DNA from: Lindgomyces ingoldianus
Lineage: Eukaryota > Ascomycota > Dothideomycetes > Pleosporales > Lindgomycetaceae
NCBI RefSeq assembly: GCF_010093535.1
Contig: NW_022985199.1
Location: 372,001 to 436,000, forward strand
Length of the DNA: 64,000 nucleotides
Reading direction: 5' to 3'
Shown: piece by piece, positions 34,901 to 46,488 of the stretch
Layout of the letters: each line of letters starts with the position of its first letter
Numbering within the stretch: the first letter of the stretch is position 1
The notes under the pieces: generated by a model
The model's database searches: none
Seen by the model: only the letters and a program-made list of their open reading frames with translations
Told to the model about the DNA's origin: nothing
Made by a program: the position numbers and the translations under genes

Positions 34901-36821
34901 CTTGTGGCCACAGAAAGACCTAGCCGGACCACTTCCTCCCCTGCCTCGATAGGACGAACGCCGTCGAAATAGAGTTTCCCTAGGCCATGACGTTTCTCCT
35001 TGATGGGGAATGGTACCTTCCACGCGCGTGGTGTCACCAACCTTAATGCAACATAATTTCGAACAGCGAGCCTTTCAGAACCATTCTACACCACCACCCA
35101 GGGTCTGCGCGCGCCTGTGAAACATCAGCGGAGGGTAAAATCAAGGCGCCGAGGAAGTTCTACCTACTCTGAAGACTATCGTGGTAGTATTGGAGGTGCA
35201 GAAGATATGTAGACGGCCAGGGATGAGATGATCACGTGCCAGTAGCCCCCATTTCTCCATCCGAACCACCCACGACTTTCGCCTAGTGAGAAATGTGAAT
35301 GGACAATGTGTTTAACTGTGCTTCTGCAGGTCTTCCATGGAATCATGTTGCGCCAGAATAGACATAGACGTTCAACGCTTTGAAGGGAATGTTAAACTCG
35401 TATCTCATACACAGGCATGACGCCTCCTCACTTTTCTTTCCATAAAGTCTAACTATGAGTTACTTCAAGTAACCACTCTCAAGTTATCGTTCTGGCATTA
35501 TTCCTACTCCCTCTCTCAACTTTCTGACTTCGATGGGTTCCACTACGTCTCAGTCAGCAGCGGTCTCTCACAAAAGGGTCTCAAAGTTTGTAACAGTATT
35601 AAGACTCTTCAAAAACTATAAGATAGCCTTTCCGAGTATAAGATTAAATTCTTCCGTCACCTACAGCCGTCTTATCCAACCTCTCAGTTTCACCTAGATC
35701 ATCAACGCAAGTCGCTCATATTGCTTTCATGCAGCTCCCCCGACAATTTCAACGGACAAACCTAAAGACGGCTTCCGAGTGGACATATTGCTTACTCCAA
35801 GGCCTTCTATTTCTAGATGTATTGGTCTCCCCTCACCTACGGTCGCCTTTCCAAGCCTGCTTGGTTTGAAAGGCGAAATGCTCAGTAGGGTCACGAATCT
35901 TGCGGACGCTGATACTCACCAGCAGTAATGAGACGGAGCACATCTTTATAGATCTGCATTGCTGTCAAGATCAAGTATGTTTCAATCCCTCCTGTCACTC
36001 ACCTCAGGGAATGCCCGCCAGCTCACCATCAACTGTTTGCAGCTTTGCACTTGGCCGCCCTCTCTCCCAACCATGGTCATTTGCCGCTCCGCCGCCTTCA
36101 CCTTCCGAGCTACCCCGCTGCGTTTGGAAGGCAACGCCTGCAGACACACCCACCTTTGACCGCAGTATCTCACGGCCTCTATCCCAGTCGATGCCATGCT
36201 CCAACTGCTCACCGCGCTAAATAAGCGTACTGACCTTCTCAGAGCGGCGGCCTAGGCGGCAATATACCGCCCAAAATGGCACATCTGCAATGCCTTGCGC
36301 CTTCCGTTCAGTTCTATCTGCGCTCTGGGCGCGGGTTGGAGGGCCGAACCCTGAGGCCCACACCGCAAGTTCAGCGCCGAGAGCCATCACGAAGCACTCC
36401 AAATTGAAGCCATTATGTCTGTAGACAAGGCTATTGTAGGACGAACTCGGTTTTGAACGGGCTGAGGTGACGGCCCATGTGAATAGCAAGCTGTTATTGT
36501 GTGGGGTTCTTTGGTATTGTCAAATGCGGCGAAGTGGGAGATCACATAGGCGCTGAACAGTCAATTACTGCGTTTGTCAGTTGACTTCCCCGCCGCTGCA
36601 TCGTCGTAGCTTCCCGAATGTCGGCGCCTTTCCTGTTGCCTTGCCCTTCCTATATAAGACCTCCTTCGCCCACCTCGAGTGAGACTTCGTCTATCCCCTT
36701 AACGCCTCACCCCAAGCACACCTTGAGCTTCGTCTTCCAACACAGCTCCTCTTCGGTATCTACCGACACCGTTATATCACTCCACATAACCTTCCTACCT
36801 TCTTCCTACCTTCTTGTCATC
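31969..36821. other. Long gene-poor stretch
   Basis: No gene is supported. At 32369-32428 (+) a short frame reads MATTITTTAFQGATVTV, and the plus-strand frame 32513-32965 (150 codons) is Ser/Leu/Pro-rich with no domain. The minus-strand frame 34430-34654 and plus-strand 35900-36220 are equally unassignable. CT-rich DNA at ~36620-36820 is probably the promoter and 5' leader of the next gene. Confidence 0.4.
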
Positions 36822-37823
36822 ATGTCACCCCAAATGGCTGAGTTCAACTGCGCTGTCGCGACGAGCACCGCCCCAGTTGGCCTCGAAGCTGAGCACGGGG
36901 AGGATCAACAGACCTCTGTAAGGGCCCGAATGTCAATTGATAGCCTCCTTTCTTCACCTGATGCTTCGGTCGAGCGTGAGGTTAGTCAGCTAGTCTCTCC
37001 TTCTCCCTCTGTTGGTCATGGAGCATCTTGCCCTGCCGCTAGTGGCATCACTAGCACCCGTCAACTTCCAGCTCTGAATATTTCGCAAGCCGAGATGCAG
37101 CTCAGCGACGGCTCCGACCATGATGCCAGCCCGGCTACGCTCGTTCATCGCGAGTTTAAGTGTATGAATGACGAGTATTCCGAGTGCCGCACTGGCCAGT
37201 ACACCATCAGCTTGTCCCGCAAGGTGATTTCCAACCATTTCGGTCGAAACAAAGCTTGTACTCGCCAAATCACCAACTGGCCATTGTTCTGTCGCAAGCA
37301 CTACCAGCGGGCCACGTACAAGCCTGACCTGTGGCAGAAACGCAAGATCTTTCTCATCAACCGCCAACTCGACCTAATCGAGGCGGCCTACCCAGGCACG
37401 AAGTACGATATTGCGTTGAAGAAGTCCGAGGATCAGCGCTTGAATTTGTTCTCCCGCAACCTTGCCGGCGGAATGAACCTCGAGGTGGCTAAGACCCTCT
37501 CTGCACAGAAGGATGATGGCAAAGCTTTCGAGGCACCAATTACCGTTCTCCACGAGCTGGGTTTCGAACTCGGCCACGGCAAGGTCCTTAGAGAGGTTAA
37601 GAATGTTGTCGCTATTATTCTCGACATGCTCCGGAACGGCGAGACTAAGGAAGTCCCGGCGATTGAGTTCCTCCCCATCTTCACGCGATCTGTCTCTCCC
37701 CCCGCCACTCCACCCGTTCCACCAACTACCCCCACCAAGCCAAAGTCAGCCGCGAAGAAGCGGCCCGCTTCCTCTTCCCGTGTTTCTGCTAAAGGCGCGA
37801 TCAAGAAGACCAAGAAACAGTAG
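36822..37823 (+). CDS. Conserved fungal protein of unknown function, probably nuclear
   Basis: The frame is single-exon with 333 residues. An upstream in-frame ATG at 36618 exists, but the intervening part is CT-rich and leader-like, and the context TCATCATGTC at 36822 is a better start. The N-terminal third is Ser/Ala-rich and looks disordered. The core (about residues 115-250) has SRKVISNHFGRNKACTRQI, WPLFCRKHYQRATYK and RKIFLINRQLDLIEAAYPGT, with spaced Cys and His that could bind zinc (CMNDEYSEC, CTRQI, CRKHY). The tail is Pro/Ala/Lys-rich with KSAAKKRPASSSR and AIKKTKKQ, good candidates for nuclear-localisation signals. I recognise the core as one recurring in filamentous fungi but know no function. 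It is isolated, with more than 3 kb of gene-free DNA on each side. Confidence 0.75.
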   Translation: MSPQMAEFNCAVATSTAPVGLEAEHGEDQQTSVRARMSIDSLLSSPDASVEREVSQLVSPSPSVGHGASCPAASGITSTRQLPALNISQAEMQLSDGSDHDASPATLVHREFKCMNDEYSECRTGQYTISLSRKVISNHFGRNKACTRQITNWPLFCRKHYQRATYKPDLWQKRKIFLINRQLDLIEAAYPGTKYDIALKKSEDQRLNLFSRNLAGGMNLEVAKTLSAQKDDGKAFEAPITVLHELGFELGHGKVLREVKNVVAIILDMLRNGETKEVPAIEFLPIFTRSVSPPATPPVPPTTPTKPKSAAKKRPASSSRVSAKGAIKKTKKQ

Positions 37824-40800
37824 GATCTCCCTATTGCTCACCACAACAGCGGCTTTCATTGGCACCGTCTGCTGTCAAAGATACGACTCCTCTCATTGCA
37901 CCAACTCCAGAGTTTCCTAGCTCTTTCTCTTTACCCCTTCACCTTTCTATGTGGCATGTTAGTGGTTACTTACACACCTCCTTCCTGGTCTTAATGTTGC
38001 ATGTTTTCTACGCCAACATGCTCAGAGATATGCTGGCGTTTATGGCGATGGGTTTTCGGCCCCTTGGCAGATAACCCAGCTTCTGGAAGCCAGCGTGGCT
38101 GGTGGGTTCTCTACTTCACTGTACCTACTATCTAGACTTTTCATCACTCAGTGGCAAAACGAGGAGTTGAGTCGGCGGTGGGCATCTGGCATCACTGCAC
38201 CTTCCTTTTTGCTTGATCCCTCTTTACTCTCTTTTCCCTTTCACAACGATCTCCTCTCATATGGAGCAACGTCGTATTTGTACGTCACGTACAAGACACG
38301 TTAAGCATGGAGGATGTCTTCTTTTCGGCGATGTGTTTCCATTATGATGGCGATATTTTCCCCTCTACTTTCTTCGCATACGGCGACCTTTTCCGTCTCT
38401 TATGATGCGGACCCATCTCCGGAGTTGTGTCCTGGCTTACTTTTCATCAGGGGCTACTGGTTCGGACATGGTCTCACGATACAATGAATCAGCTTCCAAA
38501 CTGCCGCGCCTTGTCTTGTGACTTGTGATGACATCATTGAACTGCCCTTAATATCCACGCTTCACCAAAATGCGTCAAATCTATGATCGAGGTGTTTGTG
38601 GTAGCCTATCACAAGCTTGGCTTTTGGTGTTGCCGCTGTGAAGTCAACGGTCGCCACTGCAAACCGAAAGATTCCAACACGCTAAATCCTTCCCGCGCCA
38701 TGCATGCAGCCTTACAAACCGACCCCATTTTGAACATCCCTCCTCTCAGATGCCTCAGAATCTTTGAATAACTATGTGATGAGCTATCTCCAATGCTAAA
38801 CCGGCTTCAGGTCAAGTCCTAAGACCATGATTTAGTGGCGCTGACCTCAGGCAGTCAGACGTTGCAAGGACCTCATCCCTCAAACGACGTGGCGCCTTTC
38901 CTTCCCTTCGCTCTCGGGCCATACATATCCCAAGTAAAACCTCTTCCTATAGCTCTACAAACGACGAGTCCCAAGCCCAAGACTTCACAAACACAACTGA
39001 TGAGGTACATTTAGTGAATTATCCAGCCCCAAGGAATATTAGCAGGAGGCTGCTGGCTCTTGGATTGGGCGGCGGTTGTGGCATGGGTTGATGGCGCTGA
39101 AGTCCTTCTCGGTCCCAGTTAGGGACTACCAATTCCGTTTTGGGAGATCGCCAAATTGAGGTGGGAGAATCTTACGATTCGCTAATACTTTTCAAGATAT
39201 CAATCACCAAATTTATACCTTCCTTATGGTTGTCGCATTTACATACTCATCATAACTTCCGTTTCATAGATCGTAGCATTATACCAAAACTCCTGGATGT
39301 CAGTTCTCATCCCTGTAAAAGATGTGTTCAGTCGAAAATCATGCATCTGCAGGCATTTCTCAAGGAGATGACTGCGTCTAATAAACTCAACACAACTGCC
39401 ACATCCCCTATAGCTGTTATTCCCTCTCACTGTATGTCTTTGAATAAACATCATCTATAGCCTAAACAACCACCAAGTCGACATTACCAATCCCCTAAAA
39501 CAACATTTAATTCCCGAATCCTCGCTAAAATTGATAATCTCAACTTCAACCTCAGCCCACCGCCACCGTCCCACTTTCCCAGGTGGTCCCTGTACAATCT
39601 CCTGTCTCTCTTACACTCTTACACTGCCTCATACACGTCTCTCCCAACATAACATTATCCGCCAAGGTACTCAGATAATTATGCTTCTGTAGATAATGAT
39701 TTAGCAGCAAATTCGCCGCATCTGTCGGGATCCACCCAAGTAATGCAACACGAGCCGGACTGGTTCCCAACACGGACGTTTTGAAGACAGACAGAGCGAG
39801 GGGAATTCAGAAGCGGATCTGGTTTGACGTCAATGATTAATGTACCACATATTATTAATGGCGCAATGTTTCGGTCGACATCCCCGTAAGGCTTTCGAGG
39901 GGTGCTGCATCTAGCAGCAGCATCGGTGTTTGACAGTGAGGAGAGTTTCGTGTCGCCGTATAGAATGATGGTGCCAGCTTCGATTCGTATTCGCCGGGAC
40001 CTATGAATTCAGGACGTTCTGTGGATAGTTCACCAAACCTTTCTTCGCATTCGCCGTCTCATTCAACCACCTCATACGCGCCCTCCCAGCTGAACGTGCT
40101 ACAAAGGTCTTTGGTAGTGGATGAAAGTATGATATATGGAGGAGAGACCGCTCAAGTTTGGGAAAGGTCCCCTGTGTTACTGATTTAATTCAATAAGCTG
40201 TCTCACAGGATCCTCGCAAGAAATTTCTTTCATGTGTATGTAGGCATCATTCTCTTCTTATGCACAATCAATACACTTCTTACAGGCGCCAGCGAATGTC
40301 ACTTTTCAGACTTTCCGTGTCTTAGTCAACAGACATATGCGTACGCGACAACATTGCCCGGCTCTGCAAAATTGGCTTATTCGACATTGTGACGTGACTA
40401 TGGTGAGTGAAATAATTGGAAAGTCGCCTAAGGAATTACTCGCTATCAGTGTTTAGCTGTGCAACTCGTGGTTGCTAATTGAGCAACATGGATTGCCGAA
40501 TATGTGGTAAGTATGCCGAAGCGAGGAAAAGCATGGACCGGAAATTGCCTCTAGCTTAGTACGTATAAAATGGTGATTGTATCGTGCATCTTAAAGTAAT
40601 TAGTACACTGTGTTCAAGGTATGGGAATTAAGCAAAAAAGTCCACCGAACTGATACGATCACAATTTCTCAGCCCATATAAAGGAAATGGCGCACGTTTA
40701 AGCGTCCTGACACCGGTAACACGAACCTTGAGAATAAGAAGTTTGTGTCGCGGGAAAGCAAAATTGGGTGTTCTTATAATACCTGGAGCAATGCAGGAAA

Positions 40801-41020
40801 ATGTAAGGCGGCAGAGTTGAGGTTATCCCAGGGCATTGGAGAATTCAAACCACGCTTCCAAAGCACAATCCTAAGGCCATTTGTGGAATGCAATGAAAGG
40901 AGGTAAATGAGAATTTGCCTGATATATAATGTGTTATCCAAAATTACGAATGGATATCTTCAATTGTCGGCCACATCACACTCGCCAGGGTCCAGTTCAG
41001 TCGATAACATATCGTGCGCC
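37824..41020. other. Long gene-poor stretch
   Basis: Only short open frames were found (for example 39140-39460 plus strand, 39552-39773 minus strand), with no domain. The 3' untranslated region of the 36.8-kb gene likely occupies the first few hundred bases. No RNA gene was recognised. Confidence 0.4.
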
Positions 41021-44000
41021 CTAGCGCCCTTCTCCCTCATTAAATCTCATCCTCAAGTCTTCTCGTTTCTTTGGGACTGGAGGTCGTCTTCTCGCTGCAG
41101 GTGGTGCGACTGGTGGAGGTGGGGGAGGTTGCCTTCTCCCTGACGGAACCGCTGCCACTGGTATGCTAGCATCTTGATCAGGTATGGGCACTGTCTTGGA
41201 GTCGTTCCGGTTATGAGTAGGCCTTGTTAGCCGTGACGGTGCTTCTGTTTCTCGCATGATCTGATCTTTTGGTGGGGAATAAGCTATGTAGCCTGTCTCT
41301 AAAGGCTGCCGAACACGAGGGGCATCTGGACGCTTTGGAACCCTAGGTAACACTGTAGGCTGAGAGGCATTACCCTCCATGGGGTCTTTTCGAGGCTTCC
41401 CACGAGACTGCAACTCGCTCATCATTTTCCGATGCATTGCATCAATTAATGTGTACTCAGTGGAGCTATCGTGAAAATGGACATTAAGGGGATCTAGTGG
41501 GACAGGATCTGAAGGCGACGGTTCGACAGAAGTGACTGATTCATTCACCTCGTCTATTGACAATGTCGACTCAGAGGAGGAGCTTGAATTACTTGGCGTA
41601 TGGGCTCCTATACGGACAGAGGGAGGCTGCTTAGAAGGTTGCTCAAGAGACTTGGGCGTAGGCAGAGGAGGAGGAGGAGGAGGAGGTGGTGGTGGTGGTG
41701 CTCGAAACGGTTGCACAGATGTATCGGCAAGCTCTGAGATGGGCCTTGGTATCCGTACACCGGTAGGTATGTTACTATCACGAATTCCATGGTTGGGCAT
41801 TGTTGGAGTCAGAAAGTGGCCGTATCCTGATTCCGAGGAGACGCGCGATGGCGAGGTATTTCGTCGATCACGTTGTGGTCGACTTATGCTCAAGGATGAT
41901 GAGCTACTGCCTTCATTCTTCGGAAACGGTTCGAATTCGAGGGAGGCTCGGAAATCTTCATCAGGTCGACTCCATGCTCTTGCCCTAGGTTGAATAAACT
42001 GAGATCGCCCGGTATCAGTCGGGCCCCATGTTCGTCCTGTGACATTAGCTTCATTCTCTGTTCGTTTAAGGAAAACTTACTGGCTGTTGTATCTTCGGTG
42101 GACCCGAGAGAGCGAGGAAACCCACTTATCGAGTTCTGTTCCCAATCTTCGAGAAGAAGAGAGGCCCTAATTATTGAGTCTTTGGATGATAGGCGTACTG
42201 AAATATCCGGCATCTCGAAAACCATGTTTCTGATCATGTTTTCGAAAATTGATGGGGATATAGGGAAGTATTGGGGTGTTTGTGCGTTCTCCGCGAAGAG
42301 GAAGTTCGCGCGATCTCTTCCTCGGGCCTTCAGAAATCGGCCAACTTCGCGTACTTCTGGTGTCTCGTTGGGGAGCCGGCAGAGGATCCTTCCTAAAATT
42401 TAGTTAGTAGAGACGCTTCCTACAGGAGAAAAGGCTTGCCTTTCATAGAGAGTCCATCTTCGCATGTATCCCAGATACTACCTACCGTTTCAAAGTAGAA
42501 CAGCGTGGCTATCAATTGAGCCGCGAGTTGTTTTATTCGCGCATCGTTTCTGTATTGCTCTACTATATGACTTCGCAGTAGCTTCATCGACTCGTGAGAT
42601 TCGAAACTGGTAAGGTTTTCGGAAATCTCAGGATTCAGACGGACAAAGGCGGAGCTTGAAGAGGATCCAAATAAGCTGTTGATATGATCGTCCCAGATCT
42701 TTTGACAGTGGGCTGCCATCAAGATTTGATACTCAGACGTCTTCACCGTCCGACTTCGAATGCTGAAAGCTCTCGAAGGACGTGAGGAGATAGGCTCTAT
42801 CACGCTGCTATTTGTAGAATATATTCCGGACCCAAGAGAAAGGATGATGTCTGGGTGCTTATCTCTAGCACTAGAACTCGGAAGGAGGGCTCGGCATTCA
42901 TTCATTGCTATGTGGATGGGGTTTTGAGAGTGGATTCCGGATTCGAGCAATGCTTGCCTGGAGGGGAGATGCTGCATAGGTTTGAAAAGTCTCGGTGTTG
43001 CCATACAGGCTCGCGCGCTGAAGGAGGTTAGTTCAATATATCAAGCATAAGTACTAGACTGCAAGTCTTACACCTCCCAAGTCTTGAACTCCGCTGCAAG
43101 ATTCTCTGAGCGATAGAATTGGTATTTATCTAGATTGGAGTTAGCCTTCTTCTTTTACGTGAGATAGTGTTCTATACCACGCCACCTCAGTTGACGGTTA
43201 TAGTTCGCTAGTACTACGTCGTTCCCTCCTGGAGTTGAAGTTGCGAGAGCAACCTTGACGTTGAGATCCGAGAGCCCCCTGTGACGTGGTCCACCAAAGA
43301 GATATTGACTATCGGAGAAAGCCTCTTTAAGGGCTGCTTCCAAGGGAATGCTGTCATATTTGGCATGCGCTAGACTTTCGACCAGCCAGCCAGCACCAGG
43401 GATATGCCGGCCTCCACGATTGGCAAAGGCTTGGGCGCAAATCTTCTCAAAATGATCTAGACACTCTTCCACGCTCCAGTTTCGGGTCCCAAGCCCAAGA
43501 GCTATAATACCAGCAGTCCTAATTTGAGTAAGGTTAGTGACTGATAAAGATCCGGCTAAAGGACCGTTTCTTACCCGGAACCAACTATCAGATCAAAGAA
43601 ACACTGGATTGGAAGTTTCCCATTCAGCTCTCTTTCAAGTAATCGAAGAATCTCCAACTGTATTACATTTCGAACGCCACCACTAACAGAAAATGATGTT
43701 ATTTTAAGCCAGCTGGCCATCTTTCGGGAGCTTACCTATCGAGACACAACACCCTAAGACCTGCCGATTCTGGCTTTAAGTGGACTGTCCAAGGTTGATA
43801 TCTCCCAGCAGCGTTTGTCTCTAATGGACATTCGTACATTTCGACTGTGTTCGCGTCCTTCGACTTCCCATAGGTTTTAATGCATGCAGTGCAGAGAATA
43901 TGACCGCAAGGCAAACAGTGTTCTGGCGATTCAAAAAGGCAGCAGAAACAGACGGAGTGACTGTGAACAGATCTGACACCTCCTTTGGGACCATCGCCAT

Positions 44001-46488
44001 AGAAATGAGCCATAACGTCGTCTCTGTGCAGCTCTTTTGCAGCCTCTCTTTCTGCTTCGCCATTGCTAAGACGAATTGTAAGCAGGTCTAAAAGATGCTC
44101 TAGGCGGAAATAGACCATGTTGAGGAATTCGTCTCGATTCTCCCCAAATGAAAAGTCTGAGACGTATTCTCCTGCAGCAAACACCCGTCCATCGGCGAGC
44201 TGGTGCCCTTTGGAACCATGGCCGCTACGAACGTTTACGCATTTCGTAATGGTTGATAGCCCAGCCCGGTTATCCATCAGTTTTGGGATCCGGTTGCGAG
44301 CCGCTCGGTTGATTGCAAATTCGCAGGGCCAGTGACGGTCACAGAAGTCTTTTAGAGCAACTTCCAAGTGCTGAAGATAAAGTGGGAAGATGGAGTCTGC
44401 ATTGCCTATTTACACTGTTAGCACTGTCGTCCTTACTCGGGTTTCCCCCAATCATGACTCGAAGCGAAACGTGACTAGATATCGGACTAGGAACCGTCTT
44501 GCCGGTCCCTTGCCAAGGGTAAGGAGTTCGATTCTGCGACGGGGAATTCTGTCCCTTCCCCTCGCTCACCTTTGATTTTGTGCCGCACGGAGTCGAGCAT
44601 AATGCAAGAGGCGACCATACAACTAAGCTTGCTGAAAATAACCCTGGCATCAGGATCGTCTTCTTGCTCCACCATCCTGATAGCCAATTTTAGGATACTT
44701 CCGCCGAAGTCTGAAGGGATTGGATTATTTAGGAATGATGCTTGGACGAAGTCGAATGGGACGTCTAATCTAGCCGAGAAGTGTTCAAATGCGAATTGAA
44801 GATACGATTGCAATTCTCCTGCATCGAGAAGCATCCTGAGTTCGGCTTTTCGCGTCCGGGCCGCAATACACGCTGTTTGGATTTCCTGGTAAAGCTTATC
44901 CGTTTGAGACTGCACCAATTGAGGCTGGCTTTTGTCTGGCATTCGAACAATCTACAAGGTCGTTAGTAATGCTCTTCCACCTTAAAAGTTAGAAGTGACT
45001 ATGGCTCTATGACATACTCTCAAAGAGCTATAATAACACATCATTAGCTCCTTCACAGAATCTACTTTCTTGTCTCTTTCTTGCCAGTATTGAGCATACT
45101 TTTGGAAGGTAGGGTTCAAATGAATAGTGTGCGATAAGGCGTCAAGAAGATTACCCGTCGCGGTTTCAACGTCCCATGATCCATCATCGACGTCAAGTTC
45201 ACAAGTATTTAATAGTATGATGGCATGTGGAAGAGCAGGCTGGTTAGACGAGGTTTCCAGAGCAACAGCAGCCCAATCGATGAGCTGTTCAAATACGCTC
45301 TCTATTACGCTAGTAAACGTTAGTACCCAAACCAGCCTCCAAGAGGTCGGCTCTCTGCTTACCGAGGGTTTCGAAGGACAAAAATGATGACATCAGAAAA
45401 AGTATACAGAAGCCTTGGATAGAGGCTGGTAACAATGAACTCGCGGCTCCGTCGAAAAGCTGAATCCGCCCACATCAACTCGTGTTCCGATGTGTATCGC
45501 GTCTTAGATGAGAGGCCCATCCCATACTCACGCTCGTTTCCAAAGTCGGACTCTCGTCGCCCGTACCGCGCGCTGATAGGCTCTCGTTCCCCGCCATCAA
45601 GTCCCTCACAGTCAGCGTACAGGAGTGGAGCGTCGGTGAATGCAGAACCTGGATCTAAGTAGAGGTGAACTCCTTCAGAAGTGGGCACGTCCTTTCCTGG
45701 CATCCCAATGACAGGCGCAGGAAAACTCTTGCCAATGGATCGGTGTTGAAGGTCGATAAGTAATTTGACAAGTGTACTTTTTCCAGCTCCTGTTTGTCCA
45801 ACGAGACTTACTAAGCTTGGAGTTCGTTGGCCTTGAGATATCCTAGCTGTAAAAGGATTGGAATTGGGAGTAGGAACAGAACGGTTCGAGCTCGTCCTCG
45901 CCATTACCTCCCCGTAACGTCCATGGTCGAGGAACATCAGTCGAGGTCCATCTTTGTTAACTCCTATTCGAGATTAGTCGTGGAGCACCTCAGAGCATGT
46001 TTAGTACACTAACCAAACCACGAAGTATGCCTATCTTCATAGAATAGCCGCCGATATGATTCTTCATCGGTGGGTTGGTAGAACACACTGTCCATGATTT
46101 GCGCCAACTGGAAATCAGTCTTCTCGTGTCGGATGCCATTCGGTGCTCGTCGCTGAGTTCTGTGTGCTGGTTGTTTCGCCCAACAAGGGTCACAGAAAAA
46201 ACAATTGCACGCATTACAAAGGAACAGTGGCGGTAAACACAGCTCACAGGCCGCGCAAAGTTGATCAGCTGACGGGCCTCTAGATATAGAAGATTTAGCC
46301 AACGTTTTGCTTTAGTATACTAGGAACCAGCAAAGAACCTACGTGACGGGAAGATAAGAGCCATCATCAGAACTTTTCGATAGTCCTTGGTCAGGCTGAG
46401 GCTGAGGTGGATGGTTGTGATATCGCGGAGGTGGAGGTGGTGGGGCACGCTTCGGACGCCCCCGCACATCATCATCAAATGAATCCAT
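41021..46488 (-). CDS. Giant fusion: Cys/His finger, GBP-like GTPase, RING-like finger, patatin-like domain, polyproline tail
   Basis: Twelve exons sum to exactly 1586 codons: 46488-46343, 46279-46014, 45951-45363, 45309-45018, 44951-44570, 44405-43736, 43682-43575, 43518-43178, 43129-43072, 43017-42440, 42392-42081, 42036-41021. Domains: a Cys/His finger (~55-90, CAACELCLPPLFLCNACNC); a P-loop GTPase with GQTGAGKST (~189) and DCEGLDGG (~250), like the DTEGL of guanylate-binding proteins; a helical part; a RING-like finger (~711-752, CFCCLFESPEHCLPCGHILC); a patatin-like domain (~776-1000) with LCLDSGGVRNVIQLEIL and FFDLIVGSGTAGII; a C-terminal region with 11 or more consecutive prolines and PPPPPPVAPP. 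Canonical patatin has GTSTG at the nucleophile; here it reads GSGTA, so Ser is replaced. The layout suggests an intracellular immune-type or membrane-remodelling protein. The intron 42439-42393 uses a GC donor. Confidence 0.85.

Noticed and set aside
41660..41705. AGG/GGT microsatellite as an independent repeat
   Set aside because: It encodes the polyproline run of the fusion protein and is explained by it.
44406..44569. Possible tRNA in the 164-nt intron (GTTCGATTC resembles a T-loop)
   Set aside because: The flanking bases do not form a T-stem, and no D-arm or acceptor stem is found.
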